Part shown: one piece after another, positions 1 to 9,003 of the stretch
Numbering within the stretch: the first letter of the stretch is position 1
How the letters are laid out: every line of letters starts with the position of its first letter
NCBI RefSeq assembly: GCF_003864255.1
Contig: NZ_QWEZ01000002.1
Span: forward strand, 806,001-870,000
Direction of reading: 5' to 3'
DNA from: Aestuariirhabdus litorea
GTDB lineage: Bacteria; Pseudomonadota; Gammaproteobacteria; Pseudomonadales; Aestuariirhabdaceae
Length of the DNA stretch: 64,000 nucleotides
Notes under the pieces: generated by a model
The model's database searches: none
What the model saw: the letters and a program-made list of their open reading frames with translations, nothing else
What the model was told of the DNA's origin: nothing
Position numbers and translations under genes: made by a program

Positions 1-684
1 GCCGAGTACGTCACCTTCGACTCCCCCCTGGGGCACGGCGAGGGACGCGGCTACCTGGTGCTACCAACCGCACTGGCCGCCAGGGGGCCGGTGGTGTTGG
101 TGGTACATGAAAACCGGGGCCTTAATCCCTATATCGAGGACGTGGCAAGGCGCCTCGCGAAAGCTGGCCTCATCGCCTTTGCCCCGGACGCCCTCTACCC
201 TCTGGGGGGCTACCCCGGTAACGATGACGAGGGTCGCACGCTGCAGAAGTCGATGGACCGGGGCAGGATCGAACAGGATTTCATCGCCGCTGCCCACTTC
301 CTCAAGGGCCATGAGCGCAGCAGTGGCAAGTTGGGCGTGGTGGGGTTTTGCTTCGGCGGTTACATCACCAATATGCTGGCTGCGACCATGGGAGACGATC
401 TTAATGCCGGAGTACCCTTCTATGGCACTCCGGCAGCGGCCGAGTTGCGCAGCAACATCAAGGCCCCCTTGTTGATCCAGCTGGCGGGGTTGGATGAGCG
501 GGTCAACGCCACCTGGCCGGACTATGAAAGCGATCTCAAACGCTACCAGGTGGACTACCAGGTGCATATCTATCCCGATGTGAGTCACGGTTTCCACAAC
601 GACTCCACCGGGCGCTACAACGAAGCGGCGGCCGAGCTCGCCTGGGAGCGGACCCTGGCCTTCTTTAACCAGCACCTGGGGTGA
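1..684 (+). CDS. Dienelactone hydrolase family protein (5' truncated by window)
   Basis: The reading frame is open from base 1 and ends with TGA at 682-684, so 227 residues are visible and the true start lies upstream of the window. The protein is an alpha/beta hydrolase of the dienelactone hydrolase (YghX-like) family: the nucleophile elbow reads GFCFGG with a cysteine nucleophile, followed by an acid in GLDERVN and a histidine in SHGFHND. The family hydrolyses lactone or ester bonds in cytosolic or secreted forms. The substrate cannot be told from sequence, and whether there is an N-terminal signal peptide is hidden by the truncation. The next gene starts 3 bases after the stop, so the two may share a transcript. 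Confidence 0.85.
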   Translation, partial: AEYVTFDSPLGHGEGRGYLVLPTALAARGPVVLVVHENRGLNPYIEDVARRLAKAGLIAFAPDALYPLGGYPGNDDEGRTLQKSMDRGRIEQDFIAAAHFLKGHERSSGKLGVVGFCFGGYITNMLAATMGDDLNAGVPFYGTPAAAELRSNIKAPLLIQLAGLDERVNATWPDYESDLKRYQVDYQVHIYPDVSHGFHNDSTGRYNEAAAELAWERTLAFFNQHLG

Positions 685-687
685 TCC

Positions 688-1161
688 ATGGCGGGTGAAG
701 GGGTTGATTGGCAGTGGAGTCCCTGGACGGGGCTGGAGCGGGAATCGCTCTACGCCATCTTGCGGCTGCGGCAGGCGGTGTTTGTGGTGGAACAGAACTG
801 CCCCTATCAGGATGCCGATGGCCTCGACGCGACAGCCTGGCATCTCGGTGGCTGGCGAGGAGAGGGGGATGCCCGTGAGTTGGTGGCCTATCTGCGGGTG
901 GTTTTTCCTGGCGTTAATTATGAGGAACCCTCAGTTGGGCGAGTGGTGACGGCTGCTTCTGTGCGTGGCCAGGGGGTGGGGCGGGCACTGACCGCCGAAG
1001 GAGTTGCCCGCGTTGAGGCCCAGTACCCGGGGGCGGCGATTCGTATCTCGGCCCAGCTCTACCTGAAGGGGTTCTACCGCGGCTTTGGTTTCGAGGTGGT
1101 GGGCGAGCCCTACGAGGAGGATGGTATCCCCCACATCGAGATGCTGCGCCCGGGCCGGTAG
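688..1161 (+). CDS. ElaA-like GNAT N-acetyltransferase
   Basis: A 157-residue protein of the ElaA branch of GNAT acetyltransferases. The N-terminal LYAILRLRQAVFVVEQ segment is the typical ElaA opening. The acetyl-CoA pyrophosphate loop is visible as RGQGVGRA near residues 93-100, and the C-terminal half carries FYRGFGFEVVGEPYEEDGIPH, the usual beta-bulge region. The start is ATG at 688, 3 bases after the preceding hydrolase stop, with GGGGTG upstream as a modest ribosome site. The acceptor substrate is unknown for the family. Confidence 0.85.
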   Translation: MAGEGVDWQWSPWTGLERESLYAILRLRQAVFVVEQNCPYQDADGLDATAWHLGGWRGEGDARELVAYLRVVFPGVNYEEPSVGRVVTAASVRGQGVGRALTAEGVARVEAQYPGAAIRISAQLYLKGFYRGFGFEVVGEPYEEDGIPHIEMLRPGR

Positions 1162-1189
1162 GCGTATTGACCGGCCAGACGCTTCCGGG

Positions 1190-1288
1190 GAGTGCCGATT
1201 GCGCAGGAGCGCAGCTATCGGCCCGTTCATCCTGCGGCGCTGTTGCCGTCCCTGGCTCTCGCGCAATACCGCCCGTCCCTGGGCATAA
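1190..1288 (+). repeat. Intergenic 99-bp direct repeat, copy 1
   Basis: This stretch and 1386-1484 are the same 99-base unit, differing at about seven positions by eye, and lie 196 bases apart in direct orientation. The unit begins GAGTGCCGATTGCGCAGG and ends CCCTGGGCATAA. Within it CCGTCCCTGG occurs twice in slightly different form. No ORF with family features uses it. It fills the gap between the convergent acetyltransferase gene and the end of the nif operon. It resembles a dispersed intergenic element, but only two copies can be seen here. Confidence 0.8.
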
Positions 1289-1385
1289 GGCGTTGCCGCC
1301 ATTAAAGGCGAACACCCAGCAGGCTGGGCCAACACCGCTTTTGGCCATCCATGGCCACGCGGCGTACGACCCACAAGGAGGTGGG

Positions 1386-1484
1386 GAGTGGCGATTGCGC
1401 AGGAGCGCAGCTATCGGCCCGATCCTCCTGCGGCGCTGTCGCCATCCCTGGCTCTCGCGCCATACCTCCCGTCCCTGGGCATAA
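1386..1484 (+). repeat. Intergenic 99-bp direct repeat, copy 2
   Basis: Second copy of the unit at 1190-1288. Its final bases run into the A-tract that, read on the minus strand, is the T-run of the nif operon terminator, so this copy abuts or supplies part of that terminator. The 97-base spacer between the copies contains the near-perfect palindrome TGGCCATCCATGGCCA. Confidence 0.8.
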
Positions 1485-1503
1485 AAAGGGGGCCGGAGGC
1501 CCC
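1483..1503 (-). terminator. Intrinsic terminator of the nifHDK operon
   Basis: Read on the minus strand, GGGGCC-TCC-GGCCCC forms a six-pair GC stem with a three-base loop followed by C and TTTTT. It lies about 35 bases beyond the stop codon of the nifX-like gene and is the first such structure downstream of nifH. Confidence 0.7.
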
Positions 1504-1538
1504 AAGTGCTTACGCAGAGAACATCCATGAAGGGGTTA

Positions 1539-1937
1539 TCACGCGCAGGCCTCGGCCCGGGGGTGTAGCCCCATCTGTTTGGCCATCCAGGGTGGCGGGT
1601 TGGTCGCGACCACGGCCTGCAGGCTCAGTAGCGCCTGGTCGATGGGTGTTTGTTGGCTGTCCCTGAGGGGGTGGATACCCTGGCGGATCACCTTGGCGGC
1701 GGCGGGTCCGCCGATGGAGGCGACGTATAACAGCTGGCAGTCGTCCAGCTGATCGGCCCGCACCTTGTTCTTTTCCACACCCCCGACCGATAGCGCCGGG
1801 CGGCTCTCAACAAACTCGATCCGCGTGCTGTCGAAGCGGTAGATATCAAACTGTGTGCAGCTACCGAAGTGCCCATCGATCAGGTCGCCACCATTGGTGG
1901 CAAAGGCGATGGTGAACTGGAAGGTATCGCGGGTCAT
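1539..1937 (-). CDS. NifX/NafY-family dinitrogenase iron-molybdenum cofactor binding protein
   Basis: A 132-residue protein made almost entirely of the NifX/NafY/NifB-C domain: it opens with FTIAFATNGG and a HFGSC loop (glycines and histidine that carry FeMo-cofactor or its precursor in the family), followed by the conserved LLYVASIGGPAAAKV stretch and a C-terminal helix. In the family these proteins hold NifB-co or FeMo-co between NifB, NifEN and apo-dinitrogenase. The chosen start is ATG at 1937 with GAGGAGA seven bases upstream; the frame is open further upstream but not protein-like. It is the last gene of the operon, so it could be the local nifX or a short nifY. Length favours NifX-like, but nifEN is not in view. 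Confidence 0.85.
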   Translation of the reverse strand: MTRDTFQFTIAFATNGGDLIDGHFGSCTQFDIYRFDSTRIEFVESRPALSVGGVEKNKVRADQLDDCQLLYVASIGGPAAAKVIRQGIHPLRDSQQTPIDQALLSLQAVVATNPPPWMAKQMGLHPRAEACA

Positions 1938-2004
1938 CGGTCGTCTCCTCTGGTCCCCGCCATGGTGCCGGAGGGCGGATCCATGGCGGTAGGGTTGGTG
2001 TTTC

Positions 2005-2199
2005 TCAAGCGGCGATGATGCAGTCGTCGATCGGGCAGATAAGCACGCACTTGGGCTTATCCGATTCTCCCTCACATTCTGTGCAGCTGTCGGCCTTGAT
2101 CTTGAAGGCCACCAGGCTTTCGGTGATGGACTCCGTGGGGCACTCCGGTACGCAGTCGCCACAGGAGATGCATTCGTCTTCAATGATTTTCAGTGCCAT
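2005..2199 (-). CDS. 2[4Fe-4S] ferredoxin, nif-associated
   Basis: A 64-residue ferredoxin with two cluster motifs: C10-x2-C13-x2-C16-x3-C20-P and C39-x2-C42-x8-C51-x3-C55-P. The longer eight-residue insertion in the second motif is the Allochromatium-type arrangement, found in low-potential ferredoxins that sit in nif clusters and are proposed to feed electrons to nitrogenase or to cofactor assembly. A ninth cysteine (C60) follows. It lies between nifT and the nifX-like gene with short gaps, and its expression should follow nifH. Start ATG at 2199 with GAGGAGAA upstream. Confidence 0.9.
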   Translation of the reverse strand: MALKIIEDECISCGDCVPECPTESITESLVAFKIKADSCTECEGESDKPKCVLICPIDDCIIAA

Positions 2200-2234
2200 G
2201 ATTTTCTCCTCGTCGGTAGAGTGGATGGCCGGCC

Positions 2235-2441
2235 CTAGGCCCGGCGCACCCGTACGGTTTTAGGCAGTTTGGGTTTGTCCATCGGATCGAGGTACCAGGC
2301 GCTGCCGTCGTCCAGTTCGATCCGTCCTCCCCAGTGGTCACTGCTGTCGTGTTCCAGTGAAACCACCATCGCCTCGAGATCTTTCTTGGCGATATAGAGG
2401 GAGAGTTGGCCTTCATTTTCCCTGAGCATTACGCTGGGCAT
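2235..2441 (-). CDS. nifT: NifT/FixU family protein
   Basis: A 68-residue protein matching NifT/FixU in size, operon position (immediately after nifK) and content: MPSVMLRENEG at the start, the central VSLEHDSSDHWGG-type segment, and the end LPKTVRVRRA. The biochemical role of NifT is not established; it is usually dispensable but almost always follows nifK. The start is ATG at 2441 with an AAGGAG site. The nifK stop lies 53 bases upstream. Confidence 0.9.
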   Translation of the reverse strand: MPSVMLRENEGQLSLYIAKKDLEAMVVSLEHDSSDHWGGRIELDDGSAWYLDPMDKPKLPKTVRVRRA

Positions 2442-2494
2442 GGGCTTCTCCTTGTGATGCCCCTCTCCCGCGAAGGAGAGAGGGGCACAGACGC

Positions 2495-4066
2495 CTAGCG
2501 GACCAGGTCGAAGTTGTAGTCAGTAACACCGATCTCCATGGTTTCGGCGTCAAGCTTTTCGAGCACCGAATTGACCAGGGTGGTCAATACCTGCATGGCG
2601 CCTTCATACCCGAGGGTGGTCTGGCGGTGCAGGTGGTGACGATCAAAGATCGGGAAGCCGAGGCGGATCAGTGGTACTTCGAACTCCTTGCCCTTGGCGA
2701 GGGTGTCGCGCTGCAGGAACTTGCCGTAGGAGTTGCCGATAACGAAGTCCGGCTTGTTGGTGAACAGCAGCGAGCGCAGGTGCCACAGGTCTTTGCCAAT
2801 GTGGATCTCGCACTGGGCGCCAAAGGGGGAGGCGTCTAGTACGCTCTGCAAGGCCTTGGCAAAACGCTTGTTGCCGTTCTGGCAGAGGATGATGGAAGGC
2901 TCTGCCCCCAGCTCCAGCAGGAACCTGGCCAGCCCCATCACGAAGTCGGGGTCACCGTAGATCGCGAACTTCTTGCCGTGCAGCCAGGTGTGGGAGTCCT
3001 GCATCATGTCCACCAGGCGGCCCCGCTCCAGTGCCAGGCTTTCCGGGATCTCTTTGCCGGTCAGTTCGGAGACGGTCATCAGGAAGCGGTCGGTGGCCGC
3101 CAGCCCCATCGGGTAGTCGATGGCGGTAGCGGGCTGCTTCCAGGTGGTCTGCACGAACTTCTTGGTTTTGGTCAGCGCCCAGGGCTGCAGCAACAGGCTG
3201 TCGATGGCGTTGGGTGCCTCCTTGATTTCGGCCTGGGTGGTGCCCCCCTCGTACATGCGGTACTTGCCATCGGCCGGGGTGTCGAGCACTTCGCTGGGGT
3301 CACTCAGCAGGCTGGCCTCTACCCCCATATCGGCCATCATGCGCTTGAGCACACGGTAGTTGCCGAGGTAGGTTTCGAAACCGGGTACCAGGTTGAGCTT
3401 GCCGCTACTGCCGACCTCCTTGCCCTCCATATCGTTGAGGGTAAAGGTGCGGGCGAAGCCTTCAAACATGCCATCCCAGCCATTGGTGTGGCTGCCCACG
3501 AAGCTTGGGGTATGGGCGAAAGGGGTGGGCATATCGACGGGGATATGGCCCTCCTTCTTGGCGTTGCCGATGAAAGCGTTAAGGTCGTCGCCGATCACTT
3601 CCGCCATGCAGGTGGTGGAGACGGCAATGATCTCCGGCTTGTAGAGCGCGTTGGCGTTTTCGAGACCATCCTTCATGTTTTGCTGGCCGCCGAACACCGC
3701 CGAATCCTCGGTCATGGAGTCGGATACGGTCATCACCGGCTCTTTGAAGTGACGGTTGAAGTAGGTGCGGAAGTAGGCCACGCAGCCCTGGGAACCGTGC
3801 ACGTAGGGCAGGGTCTTTTCAAAGCCCAGGGCGCAGAGGACCGCCCCCAGGGGTTGGCAGGCCTTGGCCGGGTCGATGGTGAGCGCCTTGCGGGCGAAGT
3901 TGATCTCCTGGTACTCCTCGCTGGTGGTCCAGTCGAAGATCTCCTTCACCTTAGCATCGGCGGCGGGGTCTTCCATGCTGGCTTTCTTGCGGGCCAGCAG
4001 CTCCTGATACTCCGGCTGTTGGAACAGCGGATAGCAGGGTTTTACGTTGTCTGCAGTTTGACTCAT
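2495..4066 (-). CDS. nifK: Nitrogenase molybdenum-iron protein beta chain
   Basis: The 523-residue beta subunit of dinitrogenase, which with NifD carries the P-clusters and FeMo-cofactor and reduces N2. The P-cluster cysteines fall at C70 (KACQPLG), C95 (HGSQGC) and C153 (STTC), the same numbers I recall for the Azotobacter vinelandii protein, whose length is also 523. This indicates a standard group I Mo-nitrogenase with the long N-terminal extension. Translation starts at ATG 4066 behind GGGGAGG. It follows nifD after a 104-base gap that contains a small hairpin. No lesions are seen. Confidence 0.98.
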   Translation of the reverse strand: MSQTADNVKPCYPLFQQPEYQELLARKKASMEDPAADAKVKEIFDWTTSEEYQEINFARKALTIDPAKACQPLGAVLCALGFEKTLPYVHGSQGCVAYFRTYFNRHFKEPVMTVSDSMTEDSAVFGGQQNMKDGLENANALYKPEIIAVSTTCMAEVIGDDLNAFIGNAKKEGHIPVDMPTPFAHTPSFVGSHTNGWDGMFEGFARTFTLNDMEGKEVGSSGKLNLVPGFETYLGNYRVLKRMMADMGVEASLLSDPSEVLDTPADGKYRMYEGGTTQAEIKEAPNAIDSLLLQPWALTKTKKFVQTTWKQPATAIDYPMGLAATDRFLMTVSELTGKEIPESLALERGRLVDMMQDSHTWLHGKKFAIYGDPDFVMGLARFLLELGAEPSIILCQNGNKRFAKALQSVLDASPFGAQCEIHIGKDLWHLRSLLFTNKPDFVIGNSYGKFLQRDTLAKGKEFEVPLIRLGFPIFDRHHLHRQTTLGYEGAMQVLTTLVNSVLEKLDAETMEIGVTDYNFDLVR

Positions 4067-4121
4067 GTTAACCTCCCCATCGCGCCACTCTGATGTGGAC
4101 GGACGACGGTAGTGAAAATGC

Positions 4122-4137
4122 GGCAGATATTTCTGCC
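4122..4137 (-). other. Hairpin between nifD and nifK
   Basis: GGCAGA-4 bases-TCTGCC forms a six-pair stem in the nifD-nifK gap. No T-run directly abuts it, so it is more likely an mRNA stability or processing element than a terminator. Confidence 0.4.
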
Positions 4138-4170
4138 TCCAGGGGCAGTCGCGTTAGTGGTGCTCACCGA

Positions 4171-5610
4171 TCAGGCGCTCTTTTTCCAGGGCGCAGTCAG
4201 CTCCTTCCAGCAGGGGTTGTTGAGGGTCATGTCCATATCGCGGGCGAAGATGGCGAAGCCGTCGTAGCCGTGATAGGGGCCGGAATAATCCCAGGAGTGC
4301 ATCTGGCGGAAGGGGATACCCATCTTCTGGAAGATGTACTTCTCCTTGATACCACCGCCGATCAGGTCGGGCTTGATCGCCTTGACGAACTCCTCGAACT
4401 CGAAGCCGGTGACATCGTCGTACAGCAGGGTGGCGTTGCTGAGGTCTTCCAGGGTGCGCTCGTAATCGTCGTTATGACCGAACTCGTAGCCGGTACCCAC
4501 CACCTCCATCCCCAGGTCCTGGTAAGCACCGATGGTGTGACGGGGACGCAGGCCGCCGACATAGAGCATCACCCGCTTGCCTTCGAGGCGGGGACGGTAC
4601 TTGTCGATGATGGCCTGGGTCTGGGCCTTGTACTTGGCGATCACCTGCTCGGCGTTGGCCTGGATGGTCTCGTCGAAGAAGCTGGCGATCTTGCGCAGGC
4701 TCTCCTCGGTTTTGGTGGGGCCGAAGAAGTTGAACTCCACCCAGGGGATGTCGTACTTCTCCTCCATGTGGCGCGCCAGGTAGTTCATGGAGCGGTAGCA
4801 GTGCAGCAGGTTCAGCTTGACGTTGACGTTGTTCTGCACCTCGTTGAGGGTGCCATCCCCGGACCACTGGGTGACCACGTTGAGGCCCATCTCTTCCAGC
4901 AGGATACGGGAGGACCAGGCATCCCCGCCGATGTTGTAGTCGGCGATGAGGGCGACATCGTAGGGACCGACTTCGCGCTTGTGATCTTCCGACAGTACCC
5001 AGTCACGGACCGCATCGTTGGCGATGTGGTGTCCAAGGGACTGGGAAACACCGCGGAAGCCTTCGCAGCGCACCGGTACCACCGGTTTGCCAAGCTCGGC
5101 GGATTTGCTTTTGGCGACCGCCTCGATATCGTCACCGATAAGACCGATCGGGCACTCCGACTGTACCGAGATCCCCTTGTTGAGGGGAAACAGCTGCTCG
5201 ATTTCGTCGATCAGCGTGGCCAGTTTCTTGTCACCGCCGAAGACGATGTCCTTCTCCTGGAAATCGGAGGTGAAGTTCATGGTGCCGTAGCTGTCCACGC
5301 CGGTGGTACCAACGTAGTAGTTACGACGCCCGGCGCGGGAATATTGGCCACAACCCACCGGTCCGTGGGAGATGTGGATCATGTCCTTGATGGGACCCCA
5401 CACTACCCCCTTGGAGCCGGCGTAGGCACAGCCCCGGTTGGTGAGGACACCGGGCAAAGCCTTGCGGTTGGAGGTGATGCAGCCCTTGGTCTCCTGGCCG
5501 GGCTCTGCCACGGCCAGGTGTTTGGCACGGTCCTTCCGCGCCTTTTCAGGGTAGACCTCAAGCACCTCTTCGATCAGCGCTTTGGTCTCTTCAACATGTA
5601 AACTCGACAT
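4171..5610 (-). CDS. nifD: Nitrogenase molybdenum-iron protein alpha chain
   Basis: The 479-residue alpha subunit of Mo-dinitrogenase. P-cluster cysteines are at C61, C87 and C153. The FeMo-cofactor ligands are C271 (in [10 protein letters not shown]) and H438 (in QMHSWDYSG). The [11 protein letters not shown] stretch near 189-199 supplies the active-site glutamine and histidine. All ligands expected of a functional Mo enzyme are present, and the signature is of molybdenum, not V or Fe-only, type. Second gene of the nifHDK operon, separated from nifH by 112 bases that hold a strong hairpin. Confidence 0.98.
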   Translation of the reverse strand: MSSLHVEETKALIEEVLEVYPEKARKDRAKHLAVAEPGQETKGCITSNRKALPGVLTNRGCAYAGSKGVVWGPIKDMIHISHGPVGCGQYSRAGRRNYYVGTTGVDSYGTMNFTSDFQEKDIVFGGDKKLATLIDEIEQLFPLNKGISVQSECPIGLIGDDIEAVAKSKSAELGKPVVPVRCEGFRGVSQSLGHHIANDAVRDWVLSEDHKREVGPYDVALIADYNIGGDAWSSRILLEEMGLNVVTQWSGDGTLNEVQNNVNVKLNLLHCYRSMNYLARHMEEKYDIPWVEFNFFGPTKTEESLRKIASFFDETIQANAEQVIAKYKAQTQAIIDKYRPRLEGKRVMLYVGGLRPRHTIGAYQDLGMEVVGTGYEFGHNDDYERTLEDLSNATLLYDDVTGFEFEEFVKAIKPDLIGGGIKEKYIFQKMGIPFRQMHSWDYSGPYHGYDGFAIFARDMDMTLNNPCWKELTAPWKKSA

Positions 5611-5666
5611 AATAGCGTACCTTCGTTTAAACCTGTGTTCGCAAATAACCCTTGATGTGAGGCATT

Positions 5667-5693
5667 CTCGTAACCTGTGGATCCGGTTACGAG
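5667..5693 (-). other. nifH-nifD intercistronic hairpin
   Basis: CTCGTAACC-9 bases-GGTTACGAG is a perfect nine-pair inverted repeat in the nifH-nifD gap, 30 bases downstream of the nifH stop. No U-run follows. In other diazotrophs, structures here stabilise nifH mRNA and help set the excess of NifH over NifDK; that role is inferred here by position. Confidence 0.6.
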
Positions 5694-5722
5694 GTCACAC
5701 CATCAATAGGCCATGGAGGCGC

Positions 5723-6619
<897 letters not shown>

Positions 6620-6658
6620 TTAAGCAACGGGTTTCCTATAAGGTCCGATAGTGCTAGG

Positions 6659-6674
6659 GCAACGCCTGTGCCAA
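6659..6674 (-). promoter_or_regulatory. Sigma-54 (-24/-12) promoter of nifH
   Basis: On the minus strand the sequence reads TTGGCAC-AGGCG-TTGC, an essentially perfect match to the RpoN consensus with GG and GC ten bases apart. It predicts a transcript start near 6647 and a leader of about 40 bases before the nifH ATG at 6607. Confidence 0.92.
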
Positions 6675-6691
6675 GTCGCTTAAAATAGTTT

Positions 6692-6704
6692 TAAGTTGTT
6701 GATG
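6692..6704 (-). promoter_or_regulatory. Likely IHF site upstream of the nifH promoter
   Basis: The minus strand reads CATCAACAACTTA, matching WATCAA-N4-TTR at every specified position except the first. It lies in an AT-rich stretch just upstream of the -24 element, where IHF bends DNA to bring NifA to sigma-54 polymerase in other nif promoters. Confidence 0.55.
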
Positions 6705-6783
6705 TAAAAGTAGAAAAAAAGTTTTTGTAAGGAAGGCTCTGGCCTCTTTTGTTCTGGTGGGTATGCGACAAAGCTGGAAATCC

Positions 6784-6799
6784 TGTAGGGTTAATGACG
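6784..6799. promoter_or_regulatory. Imperfect NifA upstream activator site candidate
   Basis: TGT-N10-ACG, one base off the TGT-N10-ACA consensus, lies about 110 bases upstream of the nifH -24 element, a normal distance for NifA. No perfect site was found between nifH and the first 100 bases of draT. Confidence 0.3.
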
Positions 6800-6849
6800 A
6801 CAAAACCGGGGCCGGATCGGGCGATAATCTGCAGCAGGGAGGGGAATAG

Positions 6850-7713
6850 ATGAGTGGGCAGCGGGAGCAACGGTCGCCCGGGGGGGCACCGACGGGCGCG
6901 GGACAGAGCCTGTGTCGGTTACCCGCCAATGCCTACCTGCCGATCAACCGTTGTAACCTGCCGGCGGTGATTCTCGGCGGGCTCGGTTTCCAGCAGCAGC
7001 CGGCACCGCTCTATCTGGACGGCGTGCAGGCGCTGCACAGGGATCTCTTTGAGCGCTTGCAGCGATTGACTGATCCGCTCCAGCGCCAGCAGCAGTTTAT
7101 CGATTACCTGGATGTGCATTTCTGCCTCGACGACCCCGAAGCAGCGGGCTATGTGGCGGGGGCGTCCGGACGTCCCAAGGCCACCTGGCGACGGACCCTC
7201 CGGGGTTGGCTGTTCGATACCGACAGCCGGGAGGGGGCGGTGATGAAGGCCTGGGTGGAATCCCGCTTTGGCCTGCTGCCGCGTTACCACCGTGGGAGCA
7301 TCCGCGATTTCAGCGGCGACACTTATCGGGGCTATCTGGAGGCGCGGGCACGGGGCCTCTACAACACCAACGCGCTTGAGGCGCAGCTTGATCTGCTCTA
7401 CAGCTTTTGCCAGTACGAGTTGGCGCAGTCGGGTGCGGAGCCTCTGTACCTCTATCGAGGCATTAACCGCGCCGAGGCCCTCGAGCAGGTGGGGGTCAAC
7501 GGGGCGGGGCAGCCGGTGGTGCTGCTGACTAACCTCAACTCCTTTTCCCGCGAGCTGGAGCGGGCCTCGGAGTTTGGTGACCGGGTGATGCGGGTACAGG
7601 TACCGCGGCAGAAGCTGGTTTGCCACGATAGCCTGTTTCCCGGTCTGCTGAAGGGGGAGGGGGAGCACCTGGTGATCGGTGGCCTGTACGCCATCGAAGA
7701 CTGGGTGCTCTAG
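6850..7713 (+). CDS. draT: NAD+-dinitrogen-reductase ADP-D-ribosyltransferase
   Basis: A 287-residue DraT, which transfers ADP-ribose from NAD+ to the nifH arginine (R101 here) and so switches nitrogenase off when ammonium or darkness/energy stress is sensed. Recognisable DraT blocks are YLYRGINRAEALEQ near residue 200, TNLNSFSRELERASEFGDRV near 230-250, and GEGEHLVIGGLYAIEDW at the C-terminus. It is divergent from nifH across a 242-base shared regulatory region, with GGGAGGGG as a strong ribosome site. The partner glycohydrolase draG, commonly adjacent, is not in this window. Confidence 0.93.
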   Translation: MSGQREQRSPGGAPTGAGQSLCRLPANAYLPINRCNLPAVILGGLGFQQQPAPLYLDGVQALHRDLFERLQRLTDPLQRQQQFIDYLDVHFCLDDPEAAGYVAGASGRPKATWRRTLRGWLFDTDSREGAVMKAWVESRFGLLPRYHRGSIRDFSGDTYRGYLEARARGLYNTNALEAQLDLLYSFCQYELAQSGAEPLYLYRGINRAEALEQVGVNGAGQPVVLLTNLNSFSRELERASEFGDRVMRVQVPRQKLVCHDSLFPGLLKGEGEHLVIGGLYAIEDWVL

Positions 7714-7731
7714 AGAGGGCGGGACTCTGCC

Positions 7732-9003
7732 TCAGGCGCTCCTGGCGTCTTCCTGATCCTTGTCCCGGGGCTTGCGCTCCTCCTCCGGATTCTCCTCCAC
7801 GCTACTGTTGCTGCCGTCGCTCAGCACCTCCACCAGGTCGGAGCGGGAGAGTTCGCCCATCAGCTCTCCCTCCTCGTCCACCACCGGCAATGGGTAGTCG
7901 TTGTCGAGGGTGTCGGGAATGACCGCCTCAAGGAGTGAGTCCGGGGAGATGTGCGGTACCTCCTCGTAGTGCTCCTCGTCGATCGGCTGCTGGCTGTTCT
8001 CGCGGGCCGCCTGCTCCAGGGTCTCCTGGGTGATGATTCCCTGGTACCCCTCATCGCTGACGTAGTAGCCGAAGTCGTGGGGGAGCTTCTTCATCTGCTT
8101 GAGCGCCTCACCAATGGTGTTGGCCGTAATGCGGTAGGCGGGCGGTTGCATGACCGTCTCAACCGTCAGCGCGCGGGCGCGGTTGACATCCTTGACGAAG
8201 GCCTCGACGTAGTCGGTTGCGGGGTGCAGCAGGATATCCACCGGCGTCCCCTCCTGCACCAGCTCGCCATCCTTGAGGATGGCAATACGATCCCCCAGGC
8301 GCAGGGCTTCATCGAGGTCGTGGGTGATGAAGATGATGGTCTTGTGCAGGCTCTCCTGCAGCTCGATCAACTGGTCCTGCATCTCACTGCGGATCAATGG
8401 ATCGAGGGCCGAGAAGGCCTCGTCCATCAGCAGGATCTCGGCATCGGTACAGAGCGCGCGCGCCAGGCCTACCCGCTGCTGCTGACCACCGGAAAGCTGC
8501 GACGGATATTGCTCCTCGTAGCCTCCCAGCCCTACGGTGTCGAGCCACTGGGCCGCCTTCTGCAGGCGCTCCTTTTTATCGATACCCTGCACTTTGAGGC
8601 CGTAGGCCACGTTATCGATCACACTGTTATGGGGCATGAGGCCGAAGCGCTGAAACACCATCGACATCTTGTGACGCCGAAATTGCTCAAGCTCTTTGAT
8701 GGAGAGGCGCATGACATCAGTGCCCTCCACCAGGATCTGCCCCTCGGTGGGGTCGATCAGGCGGTTGAAATGGCGGATAAGGGTCGACTTGCCGGAGCCG
8801 GAAAGGCCCATGATGACAAAGATCTCCCCCTTGTTGATCGACAGGTTGATGTCTCTCAGGCCAACGGTATGGCCGGTTTGCGATAAAATGTCATCTTTGC
8901 TGAGCCCTTCACGAACCTTATTCATCACCTCATGGGAGCGTTCGCCGAACACCTTGTAAAGGCCTTTTATCTCGATCAGGGTTTGAGGGTTGGTATCAGA
9001 CAC
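7732..9003 (-). CDS. proV: Glycine betaine/proline ABC transporter ATP-binding protein
   Basis: A 423-residue ProV/OpuAA-type ATPase that powers uptake of compatible solutes. Walker A is GLSGSGKST, the signature LSGGQQQRV, and Walker B ILLMDEAFSALD; the ProV-specific N-terminal helix segment containing MNKVREGLSKDDIL precedes them. The C-terminal third carries a CBS pair region, thought to sense ionic strength in the family, and ends in a highly charged tail. I chose GTG 9003, with GGGAGGGG seven bases upstream and an 8-base overlap with proW; the frame extends upstream, but only as a shadow of proW. Confidence 0.92.
   Translation of the reverse strand: MSDTNPQTLIEIKGLYKVFGERSHEVMNKVREGLSKDDILSQTGHTVGLRDINLSINKGEIFVIMGLSGSGKSTLIRHFNRLIDPTEGQILVEGTDVMRLSIKELEQFRRHKMSMVFQRFGLMPHNSVIDNVAYGLKVQGIDKKERLQKAAQWLDTVGLGGYEEQYPSQLSGGQQQRVGLARALCTDAEILLMDEAFSALDPLIRSEMQDQLIELQESLHKTIIFITHDLDEALRLGDRIAILKDGELVQEGTPVDILLHPATDYVEAFVKDVNRARALTVETVMQPPAYRITANTIGEALKQMKKLPHDFGYYVSDEGYQGIITQETLEQAARENSQQPIDEEHYEEVPHISPDSLLEAVIPDTLDNDYPLPVVDEEGELMGELSRSDLVEVLSDGSNSSVEENPEEERKPRDKDQEDARSA

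Noticed and set aside
4093-5601. 502-codon plus-strand frame opposite nifD, and similar long antisense frames opposite nifK and nifH
   Set aside because: Antisense shadows of highly biased coding sequence; the nif proteins on the other strand are certain.
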